From Parus major (Eukaryota; Chordata; Aves; Passeriformes; Paridae): DNA of 64,000 nucleotides. The notes below the pieces were generated by a model. That model did no database searches, was not told where the DNA came from, and saw nothing but the letters and a program-made list of their open reading frames with translations. Below are positions 1 through 14,478 of the stretch, piece by piece; within the stretch, counting starts at the first letter, position 1; every line of letters begins with the position of its first letter. The position numbers were made by a program, and so were the translations under genes. The DNA lies in contig NC_031773.1 of assembly GCF_001522545.3 (NCBI RefSeq), forward strand, positions 40,940,434 to 41,004,433, written 5' to 3'.

Positions 1-3000
1 TGAGCTGTGCCTGTGAAACATCTGCAGGGAAAATTCTTGCAATATCCTTGAGGTTCAAATTCACAGATTCTCACAGGACAGGGTGAATATGCACTTTTTC
101 CTTACACGAAAAAGGAAATTTTCTATTACTGCCTAGTGGTTCTAGTGTCTTTTTTTTTTTTTTCTTTGCCTGAAGAGGATTAGAGCCATATCTCTCCTGC
201 AAAGTGGTATTACAAGGGCAAGCATATTATCTATTAGGCTGGACCTAAGAAGACCCTTCTCCTCCTCTACTAACTATGAAACAAGAAGTAAAGACTGGTG
301 AGAAATGGAAGGAATGTCTCTATGGCCCTAGGAGTCAGCCTGTCCCTTACAGGAGAGCTTTGCAAAGTGACCATTATGAAGTTATTGCAGTCCTGGTCCT
401 TGCCTAGCAGTGGCATCACTGACAGAACAGAAGGATCTTTTTGTGAGTGGGGTTTAAAATTTCTAATGCTGAGACAGGTTCCATATCTTCTAGAGAGGAA
501 ATGTAAGCCATTACAGAAAAACTGGACTCCTAAATCTCTAGATTTTCAGAAGAAAGGGGCTAACACTGTTTTCTGAAAGCCTTTATGCTACCAGAGTATA
601 TTTAGAAGCATGAGAATCTCATGATGAGCTTAGATTGTAGAACAGTTACTGCTGGTCTCAGATGAGACTTGTGAGGCCATTTTCTCAAATGAGATATCTG
701 TGAAAAAGCACAAGCATTTAACTCTAATCACCAGAAAAATTTCAGGTTAAAGAGGTAAGCACGTACCAACAGCATTTTTTTTATCAACAGGACTTTCTAT
801 CATGATTTTAAGTTAACCTCCTCAGAGGAACTTTGTTCCTTCTTTAGGATTAAAATCCTCTCTGGCACAAAGATTTTGATCCAGGCAATGCACTAGCTTT
901 AATGTCCAATATCAAAAAATAAGCATAAATTGCCAGCTTTGTCCACAGAAAAAGTGCAAACACAAAAGGTCTCTGGAGGGTGTTCCTCTGGATATGCACT
1001 GTGTCAGATTTTGGACCCTGCTGACTTCAGAGGCATGTAACTGATCCCAAATCTTCACATGAATCTAAATGGCTTTGCTTTATATGCATTATCATGAGTC
1101 AACTCACCTCAGGTGATTTAAATATTGAAGGTGTAAGTGGAGCTAAAGTGGTAAATGACGTGTAGCACTTCATTGTTACCTACACAAAAAGCTTCTGGGC
1201 CCATTGGTACTGGGGACGTATTGATTTCTCCTGGATGCTCTGGTGATATTCATTGTGAATACACAAACCTGACAAGAGGGTATGAAGAAATCACACTTAG
1301 AGGAACTTTCATTTCACCCTGATCCCACCAAACTTTTGAGAAAAACTGGGAGAAACCAGCTTTGAGAAACATCTTTGGCCTACTTGGCACCTTGTTACCT
1401 GCCAGCTGCCAGTAGAGATCCAAGGTGATTTCACCATCACCTTCTTTACAGCCTCATTTCCTGAGGAACTTGAGCTTCTCTAGTCATCCTGTCCTTCCAT
1501 TTGTTTTTCAGTTTGCCTGTCATTTGTCTCCTACCCTAGTACCTTTTAAATCTGATAACTGCTCACAATCACATTGGGCAAAAATGGAGAATTTCCAAAG
1601 AAATATGAGTTCCTACAAATGAAAGCCAACAGGTGGGAAGAGGAAAGCAACTCACCCAAATTGGAGAAAGGAGATCCAAAGATAAGTTTCAGTGCGAGAG
1701 CCCCAAAACCTGGCTGGACAATCACCTTGCATATGTCTGCTTTCTGATCAGTGTGCAGACGGGTCACAGCTTCTCCAGCACTGTGCTACCTCAGCCCATA
1801 GTTACAGGACAAGGACGTGAAATGTGGTGAAGAAAGAATAGGGACGTGGAGGAAATGGATTAATGTGAGGATGTATTGCAGACATGAGGGAACTGGGGAA
1901 GTCTTACAGACTTTTGACAGAAACTGTGATTAACATGGGAAGGTCAGATGAAACTCCATAGGAAGTTTGGCTTCCTTGTTCTGCTTTTCATGAAACAGGA
2001 TATGAGACCTATTTAGAACTGAACCAGCTCAAAGTACAGTGGCAAAACTTTCAGAGTACAGCCAAGCTATCATTACTATCTTCATTCCAGATTAGGCCAA
2101 ATTTGACAACAGATGTAGCTGTGCCTGTGCAGTAACCATACTTTAAGTGAAAGGGACATGCAGCTAAGCTTCCAATAAAGGCCCTTGCTGAGAAGCTCCC
2201 CTGCTGAAAATTGAATATCTGAGCTTAAACTAAGGAAACATCAGCTGCACCAGGTACTGAATGTGGGTTACTTTCCAGCATAAATTATACCCTTGCCATA
2301 GTTGAAACAGGCTCCTGTCAAAGACCAACAGATGTCTCAAGAGTCACATACCTCAGCTCCCTGTTTGCTGCCAGCATCTGATCCACTAATCATTCATGCT
2401 GCATATACACTTACTCCCTCCCAGGCTCCCTTCTGAAGCAAAATGACTAGTTTCTTGGAGAGGAAATCTGGACACAGTTAACAGAATAGCTTGCTTCAGG
2501 CTCCACTCCAGACAGACAAAATGGACTTGAACTCCAGCAAGTTTAACTCCCTCAGTCCATGACAGTCGTCTGATCTTACTCCAATAGGTCTTGTGTCCTC
2601 AAATTCCCTACTCACCGTCCTGGGACAGCACAGGCAGGCAATACGTGCTTTGAATTAGTAAATCACAGCTGCTTAATAATTAGCTTGCAGAGTAATATGG
2701 GGCCAGCAGAGACCTGGGCAAAATACTACCCCAAACCTGGCCATGCTGACCTAAAGAGAGTAGTTACCTCTGAGCCATGTGGACAGGAGCTGTTATGCAC
2801 CACCTGGTCTGGGTGAGAGATTAGCCTTGGGGCAGCTGCTCTGGTAGCACAGTCATGGCCCTTGAGAAAGCCAGGGCAGAGGCCGGAGCTCTCAACAGAA
2901 GGACTTTGCTTCCAGGCTTACAGCTGGAATTTGAACTATTCACACTGATAGGTGCCACCCCTCACCATCAGCTCTCACCCGGGAGACTCCAGTGGCCCCT

Positions 3001-6000
3001 CCAGCCTTTTTCCTCAGAGGCTGGTTAAAATATTCTCTCAAAATAGATAATGAGGTAATAATTTTATTTTCCTAGTTGCTTAAGGAGAGTGTTAGAAGAG
3101 TTAATCCAGGGATCAAAGGTCTTTGTTAGCAGAGAGTCTTTCGAATCCCATGTGTGCTGGTCACAGAAATAACAGTGAAAGTGTACAGACCTGGAAATGA
3201 CAGCCAGGCTGAAAACCAAATCTGCCACAACCTTCTAATGACATTTAGTGTCTTTTAAATGTTTGGGTCAAGTTTGATTTTGGTGGTTTATGTGGTCTTT
3301 TGTGAGATTTAGCCAGTTGTTGTATCTTTTCATGCAAGTAAAACTTTCAAAAAGGACCTTAAACTCTAGTGACGGAATACAGTTATTTGTATGTCAACTG
3401 CAGCTTCTATTTATAGGATGATGAAAATATCCCCCAATCAGTAACTCTCTAAGAGATGGCATTTCATAAAAATAGATTATAGAAAACAAACAAAGATGCA
3501 GGCGTGTTTTAGGTTAATCAAAACACTCATATTCCAAACTCTCCTCATAACCCATATATTTAAGACGTTGATAAATTCAGATAGTAAACCCATTCAGACA
3601 CAAACACAGCAATTTACACAGGATAAGGAACTTGGCAATTCAGAGAAAAGGAATATTAATATATCCTAAAGTGAATGAACACAATAATAAATGGAGGTTT
3701 TTAATGACTCAAAAGTAAATTAACTGTTTTCTGTGATAGCCAGTAGAGCTTGCATGAAGGCACTTACCAGAGGTGAATTTGCTTTTAAAGGGTGTTAATT
3801 TAAGACCTGATTTGTTTGAAGATTGACTTGAAAGAATTTCAAAGGATGTCGCTTAATTAAAAATATTCCAAACTTTGCATTCCTGGCAAAACCTTTTGAC
3901 CTCTCACAACATTTAATGCTCCAAGGTGAGGAGTTGAGTGCCCGCTCCTCGCTTCCCTAAAGGCACTCAGGATCCTTCCCCCCATGCCACAGCCATCATT
4001 AATTGTTGGTGGGTGCTCGTTACATTGACCCAAAGCAGTACCCAGAGAAGCAGCAGATCAGGAAGTGGCAGGCTCCCAGCTGCAGCACCGGGGGTACTTT
4101 TCCCAGCTATGTGTCAGACACGGCTCATCCTTCCAAAAAGACCCAAGAACAGAGTGTACACTGGAAGGTCTGCTGACTGCAGCCATCACACAGTCTGGCA
4201 TTCCCACCGACAGAAGGATCAAATGGAGCTATCCAGAGCAGGCTGGCGAGGAAGCACTAGCGAGACTCCTCCGAGGCCCACTGCCTCCCGTGACGAATGG
4301 CCTGCTGTCACCCGTTCCGACGGGGCCTCTCGCCATGCCGGCTGTTTGCATTCAGGCAACACTTTGCTTTTATAGGCCTGTGGAGCCAAAGATTGCTAGA
4401 CTTCTGAACCCCAGGCTAACTTCTGTCTGGCTACAGCCTCATTTTCTGGAGCCAAAATCTTTTTTAACAACTACACAATAACAAGTAATTAGGGTAAAGT
4501 CTGCTAATCTTCTCCTTTGGGCCTGGAGGTTGTGTATTCAGAACCCGCTGAAGGTAGAATTACTGCCATCAAAGCCTGAGGTTACTTTGTGAAAGGGGTT
4601 GAACTCTAGGTCAAGGAAATGTTAACTGGACAAAGAGAGATCAGGCAGATAGTGTTGAAATTAAAACTGTCCTGCTGAGATAATGCAGAATTGACTGCTT
4701 TTGCTCTGAAAACTAGCTGAATGAATAACGTGAAGGGAAGGCTAGAGCAGTTCTTTCAAAAGGTGAAAACACAGCAAATAAAGGATTTATTGACTTGCTT
4801 TCATTTGGGAATTTATTTGTAGTCTCTTTATTCAGTAAGACAAAGTAAAATATCTTATTTTTATATGTCACATTGTGTTTGAGCCATCCTGTTTCTAAAT
4901 CGGTTTGATTTACTAAATTGAATGAGTTACTTCTTATATATATCCTCTCTCTCTCTCCTCTAAAAGCCCTCATACAAAAATTAATTACAAATTGAAAGGT
5001 TTCTGCTCTTGACTTAAGAGACCTGGGGACAAATGGAACTTGGTGGGCGTTAGGAAGGATAAACAAGTACAGATTCACACATATGAGGAGGAAACATGCT
5101 TCAGAAGAGAGTGTCCATGAAGTGCCCTGGATATGGCACAAGGGTGGGTTTTGTGTCTCTGGTACTTGCATTTAACATAGACCAGGGAGAGAATCCAGTT
5201 TTTCAAGAGATTAAAGCCCAAGCACTTAAAATCTTCAAACGTTCAAAATAAAATCACAGATTTTGCCTGGAAATTCGTCACAGAGCAGGACAGCCCTCAT
5301 TCCACCACATGGAGTCATTCCAAAATTAAATCCACTCACTGCTGTCAAGGGTAACAAATACCTTGCCAGTATCAAAGCTGACAGCTCCAACAGGACCGGC
5401 AGCACTTCGTTCTCCCCCAGTGCTGTGAGAAGGCTTTTGCCTGCTGCTTCCAGTGGATTTTAAGTCCATATGTGGGAGTGGAAGAGCAGAAACGTTGAAG
5501 CCAGCTATTTCCTATACCAGGTTCTACTGGGCTCTGTCATAGCACCCCTGCCACCTCCCTAGCTTTTGGGAAATGGATGGAAATACTTCAGCTGACACAG
5601 GCAAGGGTCATCTGTGGAAATGTGATGGCGATTACCACAGCAGTGGAATTACATCACAGTTCAATTCTCAGGACAAGATGTATTTAATGGTGTTGCAATT
5701 TCCAGCTGGATTAAGCCAAGCACGGTAAAATGGATATGGCTTTCTTCTTCCAAGCTGAGCTATCAGAAGAATTCTCTTGTGGGACTTCTTCAAGCCTGAA
5801 GGCTCCCAGAGTAGCTGGGATCAGAGTAGCTACTATCATGGGATGAAAAAGTGTTTTGCAGAAGACCAATGGTAGCAAAAATAATTTTCAGCTCTGATAT
5901 GGGACACTTCAATGCATGGGGAAAGACATCTCCAGCCCCACATTTTCCTCCCAAGGAGGTAGCATCCTGCAGCTCTCCCCTGAGCTATGGGCAGAAGGAG

Positions 6001-8808
6001 ATTTTCCAGCCTCTCCAGGAAAAAGGCAATAGCCAGTGTTGTTTAGTGCCCATTTTATTGGCATTTCCCAGGGGTTTTAGAAACACCAGGCTGTCATTAC
6101 CTTCCTAAAAACATAAGCTTTCTCCATACATGAGCTATAAGACATGGGCTCATCAATATTAGTTTTCTTTCACGATATGTACATTTTGCATGTATTTTCC
6201 TTTAATTATATCACAACAAAATTAATTAGTGGTAATGACTAATCATGGCACAAAGCTTTTTTTCTTTGAAGCATTCTTCTGACACTGGAGACAGAAAACG
6301 ACAAATGCATTTTTATGTTAATTATGGCCATGTGAACTGAACCAGATAGATGGTACAACATTAATGCTAAAATGCACCAAAGTGAAGCCTGACATTTTTT
6401 CTGAAACTTAGCACAGGAGCAGTGTCCCTGATACAAAAAGCATTGGGATATATATCTTCAAGTTTCAGATTATAAATAAATATTCTCTGCTGCGCTAGAA
6501 ACAGCACCAAAACTAGTTAAATGTTGCCTGGTTTAAATGCTTCACAGATTAAACTAACCAGTGTAGCTGTACCATGAAGCAATCCTATATTTGTGTGAAT
6601 ATTAAAAATTGCTCTTTAGTCAGATGTTTCTCAGACTAAAATGTGAGTCTGTCTCCTAATTGAAATACGTCCATCCACACTCTTTTCTGTTTCAACTCTG
6701 CAAAACGAAATTTTGTGGCCACTATTGAAAGCTGCCCATCAAAATACCAAATAATACTGCTCCAATTAGGACAGCTTTTGGTTTTAGAATAAAATATATA
6801 GGAATACTGTGGCTGTTTCACAAAATTCTGTTCAAAATGGGAAGAAAAAGTATTCAGAAAATGACGCTGCAGAATAAAAACCTGGCCACGTTCTCTGAGG
6901 AACTTGTAGGTTTGCACATGGATGTTACCCTTTTGGACAGCTGGCAAGCTGTTTTGGGGATCTTGCAGGCTTGTTTCCTTTAGGAAAGAAATCAAGTGTG
7001 TGAGTCAGGTGCATACTCTGGTAGCATTCCTTTTTAATTCTAAAAGATTTTTTTCATAAACCAAACAGAACCAGACATGAGGAAGCACTTTCCTTTCCCA
7101 GATACCCCCAGCCTGTCTTTCCAATTAATTCTATGCTCAGATGCTGGGGCCATAGTTGGATTTTATAGTTAAGCCAATCACAGCTCAAGCTAATGCCAAA
7201 AAATTCAGTTCTGTCCATCTTTCTATTGTCATTAATTGCATCCTCCTATTCCTGACATTGTACTGTGTCTGATGCTTTTCTGGCCTCATGGTTTGCTACA
7301 TCACGGCTAGATTGCCAGAAGAAATATTGATACATTTCACAGAGCTTTGCAGACAAGCAAGTGATTATAGCAATGGAAGTGCTTATAGCAAAGGCAGAAA
7401 CAAGAGCACATAAATGAAAACAAAGAAGGAGAAAGGGAATAGACTGTCTTTTCAGAGGCAGCTGGTCATCTGATTGCCTGGCCTAGCCTCAGACTGTGCA
7501 CTCCACCCTGACTGTCTGCTCCATCTCAGTGTGATGACCATGACTGGTTCCCTTATAGGCTGGTGAGCTTTTTCTTTTCTGTACAAATAGCTTTCCCATC
7601 ATACTCTTGTTTTTGCATGCACAGACCATGTATTCTAGTACTGCTCAAGCTTTGTCATGCACTTCTTGCCTTGGGCCATAACCCACATCTGCTTCCTACC
7701 ATCACTGTATGAAAGAGCATTTATTAAATTATCTGGTACTGAGCCTGAAAGAAACAAACCCATTGTCCTTATCCAAGTCTGTGATTATCAACAGATTAAA
7801 GATTTGTCTGACAAGAATTGAGACTTCTTTGTAGACACACAAGACACCAAACCAACTAGAAGCTTCCTCAGAGAATGAATCAGTCTTCATCCTCACTTTA
7901 AGTAGAAGGTGCAAGGAATAGAATCATCTGACATTCACTTTGGAATAATACAAGTTCATTTCTATGTTTCTTGACTAACAGTAACTCACATTTACAGGAA
8001 TACATTAGAAAGCCTATTTTTCTTTTTTTCTCTAAAGTAATGGCACTCACATGCACAGCTCCTGGGCCTGATTCATCACTGCATTACTTCAGCTTTATTT
8101 CAGGAACTCCATTTATAATGCAGCAACTACATGAACCGTGAGTCCTGCCTGTGACACTCTCAAAAGCATAAGTGTAGGATGGTCTTTTAAGTGGCTCATG
8201 ATACAGGACTCAATTGCCCCAGTTCCTTGTTTATTCTCCTCTGTGGAACCAACTCACTAAGGTGTGAGGGCTCTGCACCTCCCAAAAAAACTGCTTCTTC
8301 TTCCCTTACACTGAGCTGCCAGAACAAAAGAGCATTTGGCTCCTCAGTTAATTCTGAAATCTCTAGTAATGTGAGAAATTGTCTGGCCCAAGAATCCCTA
8401 GATTCTTCAATAGTTAGAGGATATTATCAATTCTTATGCAGCCAATGGTGTGCCCTGAGTTTTCACATCCTCAGCATCTTATTTTGCCAATGGTTAAGCA
8501 TTTGAGTATCTTTATTAACCAGGATTAGCTGACTAAACTCTGCAGTAAGACTCAGCAATCAAAGGATGTAGAGTGGTAATTATGGAATATAGCAACATGC
8601 ACATAATTTAAGTCAAGTTGCCTACATTAAATGGCTGTGCAGGACTCAGGGAAAAAGGAAATTTTCCTTTGACCTCAGATAATTACTATATTAACTAACA
8701 TCACCATAGTATCCCATAGCTGTAACCAGCTCACATTAACCAAAGCACTGTATAAAGATAGCAGGTTGATTAAATCCCTGCCAAAGGAAGCTTACATACA
8801 CTTTGAAA

Positions 8809-8821
8809 CACACACACACAC
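8809..8821. repeat. Short CA microsatellite
   Basis: About six CA units lie in AT-rich intergenic DNA. Confidence 0.9.
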
Positions 8822-11800
8822 GAAAAGGAAACCTGATAATTTTATTTCACCATAATTGGAAGAGTCTTTTAAAACCTTAATACTGTAATAACAAACACTG
8901 CTTGGTTGTGATCTCTGCTACTCCTGTCTAAAGCCATTAGAATGTCATTCATTTAGACCTCAACAGAGAGGCTGAAATATTATTGCTGGCATAAAGTAAA
9001 AACACTATTAGGAGATTATTATTGAAGTTGCAATGTCAAGCACTCTGAATCTTACAGAAGAAGGTATATACCTAGCTGCCACTTGGGACCCTTCAACCCA
9101 TACAAAATTTAACTGACCATGAACCCCAGAAACTACATTTTCTCATCTCTGGCCTTTCCAGCAACATCACCAAGGTGCTCTGCTTTCTGTTGGTTGATGT
9201 GTGTTTCCTTCTCTGCCCAACACCAAAATTGTTCTTAGTTTACCGGCCCCATTAATATTTTGTTCAGGGAAAACAGGGATGTAAAGAGTATTTATACTGC
9301 ACAGTGCAGGAGTGCTTGAGGTAGATGTGATTGGTACTGCTCAGGTACAGAAATACAGTATAGGTCTCCAATCAAACTTACCAGTTTTGGGGCAGACTTA
9401 CTGCACAATCCTCCACCTCACGGACACAGCATTACAAACTCTGTTCCTCCTCAGAGTACACAGTCCCTGCTTGGCAGGCCTGGCAGCTCAGCACCAAGGG
9501 CAGGCTCAGCTAAATTTTACAACTGCTAACTTATAAAGAAAGTTGCTCATAAAGATTCAATTGCTTGGCATGTTCAAACCACCATCTTCCAACAGCTCAA
9601 ATCTTGGGCAAGAGGAGCTATTCAGGGGAGCAGCACCAGGCACATTCTCAGCACACACCCTGCCAGATTTCGAGTTCCTTCCTCCAGGCATAGAAAGCTG
9701 AGGATGTTCAAGGAAACAGTAACAGATTTTGTTACACAGACAAAAAACAAGGGATTTTCTTCAGAAAAAAAGGGCCAAGTCTTTTAGAATGACATATTCA
9801 GAGGGATATTAACTTCTTTTCATCTTTTTAGGCCAGCCTGAGGCATTTATATTCAAGTCCAAACAAAGTCTAGCAAAGCTATAAACATGTGAGAAGTTTC
9901 TTTTAAGAAGAATTGGTCCACATTAATAATAGGCATTGTCTACTCTCTGCTCTAACAGCAATTTGTAAGTATAAAAAATATTTTCTTCACATACAGTAGC
10001 CTGCAAAATTTCACTGAATCAAAAAACCCTAAGTGAAGGATTGTAAAGGTGTGTGAAAGCCTAATTTGTTGTTCCTGATTTGTATTCAAGAAATCAGACA
10101 CATTTAGTCCTTATTTATAACAAAAACATCCTGTACAGAATCTAAGTGTTACTCAATTCCTAATGCTTAAATAAAGTATCAGCTCAGTGCTGGGCTGAAT
10201 TTCAGTCTAGGTGAGAGGTGCTGTGCTATGTTTCTCTACAAAGAGCCAGGCTGGCCTAGAAACCTCTCAAACAAATTCATTTGGTAGAAATACTGACACA
10301 GAAAATAAAATTTAGACCATTGATAACACAGGAAATCCTAATCAATCAAGCAATAGCTGAAGTCTCAGTGGTCAGGATTTTATTTTTTTTTTAATGTTAG
10401 TAGGTGTCCAGGACTCTAAAATTATCTTTTTTTATAAATCAGGAAAAAAACTTCTCTCTCACCACAATGAGACACCTAGACTTTCTAGCTCTATGTCTAG
10501 TTCAGAATACTATAACATTACTATATGCAGGGAAAAAATGAACAAAAAAGCCCACTTATACCATTAATGGTCTCCAAACAGAGACAGATAATGTCTTCAA
10601 GGGGTTCAAGAGTTTTACAAACACCAGTCTCTGGCAAAGCCAAACTGGTGGTCTCTGCTGTTACACTGATTCACATTTGGGTGTCCAACATACCTACTGA
10701 ACAACCAACATGTTTTCACAAATACTGAATACTAGTGCTTCCAGTCTGGTTTTGATAGGATGCCATTTCCCATCAAAGGCAAAAACTGCCACCTTCAAAC
10801 TATAAAGAACTTTTGCCTTGCTTAAACTGTCAGCCAGCAACGTCTTTCAGATGGCTTCACTTGCAGATGGGAATTCATTTTCTACAGAGCTGAGCTCAGC
10901 AAGAAAAAAAGAGATGAAAAAACAGACTTCCGTAATGCCCCGAAACATGGTTTTAACAAAAAACCAGAAAAATTCATTAAAATAAAAGTCTGGAAGCTAA
11001 GCAAGGACATTGCCCTTTTGGGAAAGTGGAAGATCTTGGGAGAACTTTGCAAAACATTTGTGTCTCTAGCAAAATGAGCAAAGTGCTTCACACTGGTCTC
11101 CACATTATGGTAACCAGACCTCCCATGTAGCATCATTTGGTGTGCTGGTGTCTACAGTGCTGGAACAGCTTAGGGATGGGAGAGCGCCAGCATTTTTGTG
11201 TGCTTCCTGCGTCTTGGGGATCGCAGCTGCGAAGGAGAGCGGGGCGCACTTCCTGTTGCATTTCTAAAATACAGTCCTGAATGCAACTTCTGTCATTAAG
11301 AAATATTTCTTAAGCAGACTCCATACCCCCCTTTTCCATCTGATAATCATCTCCTTGTGTTTGTGGTAAGTGAACATCCTTCATCTTTGCCTTATGAGGA
11401 AAAGCTATGGCTGTGAGCACTTCAAAATTCTCTCAGTGCTTGCAGATCCCTACAATAACAAACAACAGAAAGCATCTAACATGGTTTTCTCCTTTCCTTA
11501 CAGAGACAAGCACTTCACTCAAGAGAGGGCAGCTCCCCTACCAGCCTTCTGTCTGGACTATCTGCTAAGTTACAGCACATGTTTATCTCTCAAATCTGGC
11601 AATGAAGAAAGGAAATGTATGATGCTGCACTCTCCATTTCTGGCTCTTGCAGAAGCAGGAAAGGGCAGAGTTTGTATAACCCAAGTCATCACACACCGTG
11701 AGAAAACACTAGTAGGTAGCCCCTATTCCTTTTGGCTACGAGGTGTTTGGAGCAAACTTAGAGACTTTTCTTGAATGCAGCAGCTCACTGAAGTCCCAGT

Positions 11801-12687
11801 GTCCCATTTGTGCTGCTACACAATGAAGGGGGCTGGCCCCATGCTTGTGCTCATGGGGTAGCTGAGCAATGCTGAGCACGCACACCCAAGGTCTAGGGGG
11901 GCACCGAACTGAGCTTAGCAATTTGTTCCACCATCTCCACTCAGGCAAAGCTTTCGGTGATTTATTGCAGTGTGGAGAGAGGGCTTAAGCTGTAGCTTTG
12001 TTTAAACATTCACATTCAATTGTTTTTCCTGGAGCTCTGAATAAAATGTCATCATGCTTCTCAACAGGGAAAAATTTTTGGATAAGCTTTTCAGAGAAGC
12101 TGAAGAAATGTTATCCAGACATGATTGTTAAACCTGGCTTTAGTTTTGATAGCAGAGTGCCTTTGTTGGACACATTTTCCGTCTCAGCCCACTTTCCTCA
12201 CCCCTCCCCTCTCTCTTCAAATGGGGAGTCAGTGTCCTCTGACACTGGATAGGCCCAAAGGAAACGCTGCTTCCTCATACCTGCCCTCTCTGTTAGCAGC
12301 AGCTGCAGAAAGAACCAGGGGAAACCATGTGGAGCCAAATCTACACAGAGACAGGGCACAGAGATGAGAAACAATGTCATCTGCTAGGAAGTGGCAAGAG
12401 GACAGCAGTAGCGTTTTCTTACTTTTTCCTCTAAAATATGCCTTTCCTATAGCTCTCTGTAGCTGACTGAGTCCATGACACTCATTCTGTTTTTCACTGT
12501 GAAAACAAAGAGGAGCAGACAGGCCTAAAGTTGGCAGAAAGATGGTTTGATTTAGGAAATATGTGGAAAACAGCAAAAGAATAACAGAGAAAAGAGAGAG
12601 GGTAAGAATACAAAGGAGATGTTGGAACTATGTAACTTAGAAAAAGACCTGTGGAAAATTAGAAGGCATAGGAGGAACATCAGCATT

Positions 12688-12704
12688 AAAAAAAAAAAAA
12701 AAAA
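12688..12704. repeat. A17 tract
   Basis: Homopolymer within a purine-rich interval of the plus strand (about 12540-12880). Confidence 0.95.
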
Positions 12705-14410
12705 CACAAGAAAGAATATGGGGAAACAGAAAATTATGACCACTATAGCAAAAAACAGAGTTAAGACATTTTAAAGGAAGGCATAGAGCAGTTTGAAAGG
12801 ATATGAATGGGAAAGAGGAAATGCAAGAAGAGGAACCAGCACAATGAGTTACATGTTGCTATTGCACAGAAAATGAAAAGCAATGTGTACACACAAACAC
12901 AAACGGAAACCTTGGCCTTACCAGAGCAAACAGGACAGGATGCCACAGGACACAATTTCATCCTTTGTATTAAAGGTAGATGGGTCATGTGAGAAAGTTC
13001 TGATCACTCCTAAGAGTACAGTTTTCCTTCCTAGTATCTCCACAACTTCTGAAGGATTTCTTTACCTCACATTATTACATTATAATATGAAGAAGCAAGT
13101 TGTGATTTTGTTAGCTGCAAAGGGTGAACATTTCTCCTCTTTCCTCCTGTACACACCAGGCCTGCCCCTACAGGCACAAAGGATTTATTCTTTCCTTCAC
13201 AAATTACTTTACCAGCTGAGGAACTGTAATAGCTGCCAAACCCCTCAGAAGCCGGAGACCTCTGCCCCATCCCAGCAAGGACTGAAACGAGGCAGGGGAC
13301 AGAGGGAGTGAATTATTTTGAAACAAGTGCTGGGGAGTGGATAGATGGAATAACCAGGACACACACTGCAGAAGCAAGCAGAACCCAGCCTGAGAAAAAC
13401 TGGCAATTGCTGATGCAAGATGATGAGCCATTCCCTGCACCATGCTGGGAGAGAGTTATTTGGGAACCTCTGTGGGGAGGGTGAACATTGTTGATATGAG
13501 CCCTCATCACTTTTCTTCCAAACCCATTGTAATTCAGAGCCAGCCCACGACTGTGAACATTACCAGCAAAATCAGGTGTTGAACCAGCTTTTGGGTTGGC
13601 TCCACTTGTAATTTGGGGTTGCCTGTGACCAAAGTTGTTGTCACACAGTCTGGTTCAAGTTCAGCCAAGGGTCTGAAACAGCCCTGGTTCAGGCCTTGCT
13701 CAAGGAAAAATCTGGAACAAGTTTTCAGCCTGACTCTGCTCTGTACGTCTGTGTGTGTACGTCTGAGCAAAGCTGCTCTTCTATGCTTGCTTGTCACAAA
13801 AAATGATGAATTGCAGAAGTACCCATTTGGTGTTAGTCATTCGGTGCAGCAGGAAGGAAGCAGGAAGCCCTTGTGAGCATTAACTTTTCAAAGCAGTTTG
13901 CAAAAAAAGCTAAAGCTCTCCTCCCCTGGGCTACACAGCCACATACTGCTCTTTACCTCCTCACCTTAAGGGGCACCTACTCCCAACTAACATTCTCAGC
14001 TCCTTCAGCCGGAAATATTTGCCCGGTGCAAACAGCTGAGGTATTTGGTGTCAGCCCTTTCTCTGTGCAAGGCGTATTGAAAGGGGGGAGGGAAGAGGAG
14101 CCTTCCACTTGCCAAACGGGAGAGGCCTGATTGCACTCAACAGGTTCAGTTCACGCTGTGACCCTGCCCGGCTTCCTGCTATTCAGATGTGTTACTTCCC
14201 CTTTGTGGTAATGGCCTGTGGCAGCCGGCCAGAAAACACTATTAATTTCAGAAGTGGCCTGACAACAAACCCATAGCGAAACGAGAGGAAGTGGCGGGGA
14301 GGCCATCTGTTAACTTCAGCAGAACAGTAGGGACACAGCTATGTAGGTTCTACAAGGAAAGCAGATTAATAATCCACAAAGAGGAAACTGGCTAAAATTA
14401 TCCACAGACC

Positions 14411-14415
<5 letters not shown>

Positions 14416-14468
<53 letters not shown>

Positions 14469-14478
14469 NAAAAAAAAA
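14416..14478. repeat. 63-nt A-tract containing an undetermined base
   Basis: The run of A is interrupted only by an N at 14469 and is followed by an A/C-rich tail (CCAAAAAACAAACAA). The N suggests a sequencing or gap-fill problem, so the true length is unknown. No retroposed gene body is recognisable next to it. Confidence 0.95.

Noticed and set aside
3938..4481. Overlapping plus-strand frames of 145 and 138 codons
   Set aside because: They overlap in different frames of a GC-rich patch, with no recognisable domain and no supporting exon structure; kept only as a CpG-patch observation.
11370..11774. 134-codon plus-strand frame
   Set aside because: No domain, no splice or promoter context, and amino-acid composition typical of random AT-rich DNA.
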